Positions 5,682 through 8,843 of a stretch of DNA of 8,843 nt are shown here, piece by piece; within the stretch, counting starts at the first letter, position 1; every line of letters begins with the position of its first letter. The notes under the pieces are model-generated. The model ran no database searches and was not told the origin of the DNA. It saw only the letters and a list, made by a program, of their open reading frames with translations. The DNA comes from a bacterium UBA2219. GTDB taxonomy: Bacteria > Desulfobacterota > Deferrimicrobia > Deferrimicrobiales > Deferrimicrobiaceae. The position numbers and the translations under genes are program-made. The DNA lies in NCBI GenBank assembly GCA_002327765.1, contig DCUH01000014.1, positions 7,315-16,157 on the forward strand, given 5' to 3'.

Positions 5682-8005
5682 TCCGTCGCGGGGGGAGCGC
5701 CCCCCTCCTCCTTCCCTTCCGCGCCTTCGTTGCGTGCCGGCCCGCCATCGAGGAACTTGACCATGTGCACGACCGTGCCGTCCAGCCCCGTGTCGATCTC
5801 CACCTCGTCCACCAGCTCACGGATCAGCTTCAGCCCCCAGCCGCGGTTCTTCTTCGACTCGCCCCGCGAAGACGGCTGGAAGCCCTTGCCGTCGTCCTGC
5901 ACGAACAGCTCGAGCCTGCCCGGGGAGAGCAGGTAGCGCAGGCGGACCTTCCCCGAGGCGGAGGCGCTGTGCTCGAACGCGTTGATGCACGCCTCGATGA
6001 TCGCCATCTTGATCCGGTCCACGGTGTCGGCGTCGACCGACGCGAAGGCCGCCACCGTCTCGGCCACGCGGGCGGCGACCATCTCGGAGTCGGCCTTCAT
6101 CGGGAGGACCAGCTCGTACTCCACCGGCTTTTCCGCGCCCGTCGGCGGCGCGGCCGCCGGCCGCTCCGCCTCCGCCGCCCCGCCCAGCTCCTCGAGGCCG
6201 AAGAGGTTCAGGAACAGCCGAAGCTGCGACGGGTGGGACAGGTGGATGCCGTACTGCGCCGCCAGGTCGATCGCCGCCGGGTCGGCCGACTCGTTCAGGA
6301 CCATCCATTTCCGGAAGCGGTCCGGCAGCAGCCCCTTCTCGATGGCCAGCAGCCGGCACCGGTTTTCGAAATGCTCCACCGCCCGCGCCGCCAGGTTCCT
6401 CTCCGGGACGACATCGACCGCCCAGACGACCAGGTTCTCCTCGGAAAACTCCCCCTCGAGGAAGCCGTACGCCACAAGGTCGAAGTCGAAGCGGGGGCCG
6501 CCCTTCTGGTTGCGGTAGCCGGTGGACACGGAGGAGATCTTCGGCAGCCGCGTCCGCAGCGTCTCGCCCTCCATCCCGATGACGACCTCGAGCACCCCCT
6601 TCCGGTCGAACTTCTCCCGGAATGGGCCATACTCGAACAGGAGCTGCGGCACCTCCCGCAGGTCCCACCGCCGCATCAGCTCCTTCACGACGTTGATGCG
6701 CCGCTGATGCTCCTCCCCCTGCCCGGCTTCCGAGGCCGTCCGCGAAATCCGGGCCTGCACGATGGCCGACGCCACCTGCGAGACCCCCTTGCCGAGCAGG
6801 CCGCGCTCGTACGCCCAGTACAGGAAGTCCGTCAGCACGGGGTCGTCGACGAAGGAGAGCTGCTCCAGGTCGGACTTCAGCAGCCCCTTGAACTCGAGCG
6901 TCGAAAGGACCGCCTCCCCCTCCTCCTGCGAGGTCCCCATCAGCGACAGCGCCCCTTCCACCGTGTCGAGGGGGAACCGGTCGTACATGACGCGCTTCAG
7001 GAAACGGATCGCGCGGCCGCGGCGGGCGCGCTCGGGGAAGGCGTTCTCGAAGAACTCCCTCCAGTAGCGGTTCAGCTTCCCCTGCGTCACCGCGGTGGCG
7101 TAGAGGTTCTCCAGCGTGATCGGGTCCGCCACCCGGACGTTGCGGAAGAAGATGTCCTCGGCCAGGAGCCGCTGGTAGAAGGGGATCCACCCGACCCGCT
7201 CCGAGGCGCGCGGGTACAGGGAGGCGGAGATCTCGATCCTGCGGCGCCCGCACAGCTTCTCCCACAGCCGCCGCGACGCCTCCGGCGCGAGCCCCCGGAT
7301 CTCGATCATCTGGAACGCGCCGTACAGCCCTTCCCTCTTCAGGGCGGCGGTCACCCGGCCCGGCGAGGAGCCGGAAAGGAACATCGCGAACCGGCCGCTC
7401 TTGATGTAGGGGCGAAGGATGGAGAGCATGGTCCCGTCGGGCACGCCCTGCAGCTTCCCCGTGTACTGGAAGTCGTCGAAGAGGAAGACCGGGTGGAAGG
7501 CGCCGCCGGCGGCCGCGAACGGCAGCGAGACCGCGTTGACGAGGGCGGAGAGGCCGTCGCCCGCGGCGGTGTACCTCGCGTGGGCCGCCAGGGTGGCCCG
7601 GCCGCCGGTGAAGCCATGCGCGGCGAGCCGCTCGCACATCTGCTCCGGGTCGAACACCGGAGGGTGCTCGTCGCCGAAGAAACGGAGAAGCTGGCCGAGG
7701 TACTCCTGGAGGAAATGCTGGGAGAGCGCGAGCGGGTGCGAGAGGATCTGGCTGAACGAGAAGTAGAAGGGGAACGGCCTCGCGGCCGCGTCGTCCTGCG
7801 GGCCCGAGGAAAGGATCTCCTCCCGGAGCTTGAGGAGGAGCATGGTCTTCCCGATGTTCGGCGGGCCGAAGAGCATGAAGGAGGATCCGGTGCCCCGGCC
7901 TCCCTCGATCGCCGCCCGCAACAGGGCCGACAGCTCCTCTTCCCGCCCGAAGAAATCCTCTTCGCGGAAGGTGGCTTCGGCCCCCATGGTGCCGAAAAGG
8001 CGCAA
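5678..8005 (-). CDS. Multidomain P-loop ATPase with nuclease-fold domain and C-terminal RsbW-like anti-sigma kinase
   Basis: A 775-residue protein, apparently cytoplasmic (no signal or membrane segment). Residues 17-250 form a P-loop ATPase of the archaeal-ATPase/STAND type: FFGREEEL (18-25), Walker A GPPNIGKT (47-54), Walker B VFLFDDF (173-179) and a sensor strand FAMFLSGSS (206-214). About 330-400 is winged-helix-like. About 430-604 resembles a PD-(D/E)XK restriction-endonuclease fold (FDFDLVAYG, then LVVWAVDV, then KWMVLNESADPAAIDLAAQYGI), with the E-x-K site not conserved. A Pro/Ala linker (about 607-628) leads to a HATPase_c kinase: EACINAFEH (671-679), DDGKG (704-708) and GWGL (722-725). 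The last 25 residues are low-complexity. The first in-frame start is TTG 8005, with GGGGAGG 11 bases upstream; ATG 7987 lacks such a site. Overlap with the STAS gene implies a shared pathway. I do not recognise a described protein with this architecture. Confidence 0.87.
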   Translation of the reverse strand: MRLFGTMGAEATFREEDFFGREEELSALLRAAIEGGRGTGSSFMLFGPPNIGKTMLLLKLREEILSSGPQDDAAARPFPFYFSFSQILSHPLALSQHFLQEYLGQLLRFFGDEHPPVFDPEQMCERLAAHGFTGGRATLAAHARYTAAGDGLSALVNAVSLPFAAAGGAFHPVFLFDDFQYTGKLQGVPDGTMLSILRPYIKSGRFAMFLSGSSPGRVTAALKREGLYGAFQMIEIRGLAPEASRRLWEKLCGRRRIEISASLYPRASERVGWIPFYQRLLAEDIFFRNVRVADPITLENLYATAVTQGKLNRYWREFFENAFPERARRGRAIRFLKRVMYDRFPLDTVEGALSLMGTSQEEGEAVLSTLEFKGLLKSDLEQLSFVDDPVLTDFLYWAYERGLLGKGVSQVASAIVQARISRTASEAGQGEEHQRRINVVKELMRRWDLREVPQLLFEYGPFREKFDRKGVLEVVIGMEGETLRTRLPKISSVSTGYRNQKGGPRFDFDLVAYGFLEGEFSEENLVVWAVDVVPERNLAARAVEHFENRCRLLAIEKGLLPDRFRKWMVLNESADPAAIDLAAQYGIHLSHPSQLRLFLNLFGLEELGGAAEAERPAAAPPTGAEKPVEYELVLPMKADSEMVAARVAETVAAFASVDADTVDRIKMAIIEACINAFEHSASASGKVRLRYLLSPGRLELFVQDDGKGFQPSSRGESKKNRGWGLKLIRELVDEVEIDTGLDGTVVHMVKFLDGGPARNEGAEGKEEGGAPPATE

Positions 8006-8016
8006 CTCTTCCGTCG

Positions 8017-8023
8017 CCTCCCC
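8017..8023 (-). promoter_or_regulatory. Ribosome binding site deciding the TTG start of the ATPase-kinase gene
   Basis: GGGGAGG on the minus strand lies 11 bases before TTG 8005. The frame is open upstream to a TGA at 8068-8066 but holds no ATG, GTG or TTG, and the first ATG (7987) has no suitable site upstream. Confidence 0.5.
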
Positions 8024-8072
8024 ACAGGGATATTCAGGGTAATCTACCCCGAAACCGTTGCAATTTCATCAA

Positions 8073-8078
8073 TATAAT
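8073..8078 (+). promoter_or_regulatory. Consensus -10 box upstream of the radical SAM gene
   Basis: A perfect TATAAT lies 17 bases before the ATG at 8096, which puts the transcript start near 8085 and leaves a leader of about ten bases. No good -35 box sits 16-18 bases upstream (the sequence there is about CGAAAC), so it may need an activator or be a chance match in an AT-rich island. Confidence 0.4.
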
Positions 8079-8085
8079 GGGATGT

Positions 8086-8097
8086 ATCTATATAGAT
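8086..8097. promoter_or_regulatory. Perfect 12-base palindrome overlapping the radical SAM start codon
   Basis: ATCTATATAGAT is its own reverse complement; its last two bases are the first two of the ATG at 8096. It lies just downstream of the TATAAT box, a position suited to a repressor site. No regulator for it is identifiable in the window. Confidence 0.4.
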
Positions 8098-8843
8098 GAC
8101 GCGGATCCCCCCATCCATCCGGAAGCCGTCCAGGTACAGCGGCAGCGAGGTGCGCCCTCCCCTCCTTCCCTGGGAGGAGGCCCGGACCCGCGTCCTGCTT
8201 GCGTTTCCGGATGCTTACGAAATCGGAATGTCCCACCTGGGAATCCTCCTGCTCCACAAGATCCTCAACGCGCGCCCCGGGACGCTGTGCGAGCGCGTCT
8301 TCGCCCCGTGGCCCGACTACGCGGAGCATCTGAAGTCCTCCGGGGAGCCGCTCCCCTCGCTCGAGTCGGGGCGCCCGGCAGGCGATTTCGACATGGTGGG
8401 GTTCTCTCTCTGCTACGAGCTCACCTACACCAACGTCCTCATGATGCTGGAGCTTTCGGGGATCCCCCTCCTGGCGAAGGACCGGGGCGAGCGGCACCCG
8501 CTGGTCGTGGCCGGGGGCGTCTGCACGCTGAACCCCGCGCCCGTGGCCCCCTTCTTCGACGCCCTGCTGGCGGGGGACGGCGAGGAGGCGGCGCTGGAGA
8601 TCGTCTCCGCCGTCGAGGAGCGCAAGACCTCGGGGGGGTCCCGCGCCTCCCTGCTCGCGAGGCTCGCCGGGATCGAGGGGGTCTTCGTCCCCGGCGTCTC
8701 CGTGCGCGTCTCGCGCCGGGTGCTTCCGGACCTCGCCGCCTCGCCGCTGCTGCCCGAGCCGATCCTCCCGTCGATGCGCGTGGTCCACGACCGCCTGAGC
8801 GTCGAGATCTCCCGCGGCTGCACCCGCGGTTGCCGCTTCTGCC
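8096..8843 (+). CDS. TIGR03960-like B12-binding-type radical SAM protein, N-terminal part (truncated at window edge)
   Basis: The 249 visible residues begin MTRIPPSIRKPSRYSGSE and continue with VLLAFPDAYEIGMSHLG (33-49), VFAPWPDYAEHL (68-79), FDMVGFSLCYELTYTNVL (98-115), HPLVVAGGVCTLNPAPVAPFFDALLAGDGEEA (134-165) and VEISRGCTRGCRFC (236-249). This matches the N-terminal domain and the CxxxCxxC iron-sulfur motif (C242, C246, C249) of TIGR03960-family radical SAM proteins; the window ends at the third cysteine. The substrate of this family is unknown to me; it is often found with a DUF2344 (TIGR03936) partner and an RNase E/G gene, which would lie to the right. ATG 8096 is the only possible start nearby because a TAG stop directly precedes it in frame. 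There is no Shine-Dalgarno sequence. It is divergent from the ATPase-kinase gene. Confidence 0.9.
   Translation, partial: MTRIPPSIRKPSRYSGSEVRPPLLPWEEARTRVLLAFPDAYEIGMSHLGILLLHKILNARPGTLCERVFAPWPDYAEHLKSSGEPLPSLESGRPAGDFDMVGFSLCYELTYTNVLMMLELSGIPLLAKDRGERHPLVVAGGVCTLNPAPVAPFFDALLAGDGEEAALEIVSAVEERKTSGGSRASLLARLAGIEGVFVPGVSVRVSRRVLPDLAASPLLPEPILPSMRVVHDRLSVEISRGCTRGCRFC

Noticed and set aside
5678..8005. The ATPase-kinase protein as an active nuclease effector
   Set aside because: The strand that should carry E-x-K reads AVDV and no lysine is in place, so catalysis is unlikely on present evidence.
5765..8077. 770-codon open frame on the plus strand opposite the ATPase-kinase gene
   Set aside because: Same reason: the minus-strand protein shows Walker and HATPase motifs, whereas the plus-strand translation is low-complexity and Arg/Leu-rich.

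Overview
The window is GC-rich bacterial DNA carrying eight complete and (at the two edges) two partial protein genes' worth of sequence, seven complete and two partial in total, packed with little spacing. Type IV pilus ATPases of the PilB/PilT type, a cobalamin-type radical SAM protein of the TIGR03960 kind, GntR/FCD regulation and an RsbW/STAS partner-switching pair together suggest a Gram-negative, probably Desulfobacterota/Geobacter-like (former Deltaproteobacteria) genome. The taxonomic call is inference from gene content and base composition only. I see no rRNA, tRNA, insertion sequence, CRISPR array or origin.

Layout. Positions 1-4396, all on the minus strand and therefore read right to left: an FCD-type GntR regulator, an HNH nuclease-like protein, shikimate dehydrogenase (aroE, TTG start overlapping the HNH stop), the pilus extension ATPase pilB and the N-terminal third of the retraction ATPase pilT, which runs off the left edge. 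Gaps are 30-50 bases or an overlap, so part or all of this could be one transcript. Divergent from the regulator, on the plus strand at 4487-5284, is a xylose-isomerase-like TIM-barrel protein. The 90-base divergent region holds a GTATAC-type operator candidate for the regulator and a good promoter for the TIM-barrel gene.

Positions 5301-8005 (minus strand) hold the most unusual part: a 775-residue protein that appears to join a STAND/archaeal-type P-loop ATPase, a winged-helix segment, a restriction-endonuclease-fold domain whose E-x-K signature looks degenerate, and a C-terminal RsbW-type serine kinase (HATPase_c). It is followed, with an ATGA stop/start overlap, by a 126-residue STAS anti-anti-sigma-like protein that keeps the phosphorylatable serine. 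This looks like a partner-switching module whose kinase is under control of an ATPase sensor. No sigma factor or PP2C phosphatase is in the window, so the output is unknown.

At the right edge (8096 onward, plus strand) begins a TIGR03960-like radical SAM protein, cut at the third cysteine of its CxxxCxxC motif. The 90-base region between it and the ATPase-kinase gene carries a perfect TATAAT box and a 12-base perfect palindrome that overlaps the radical SAM start codon.
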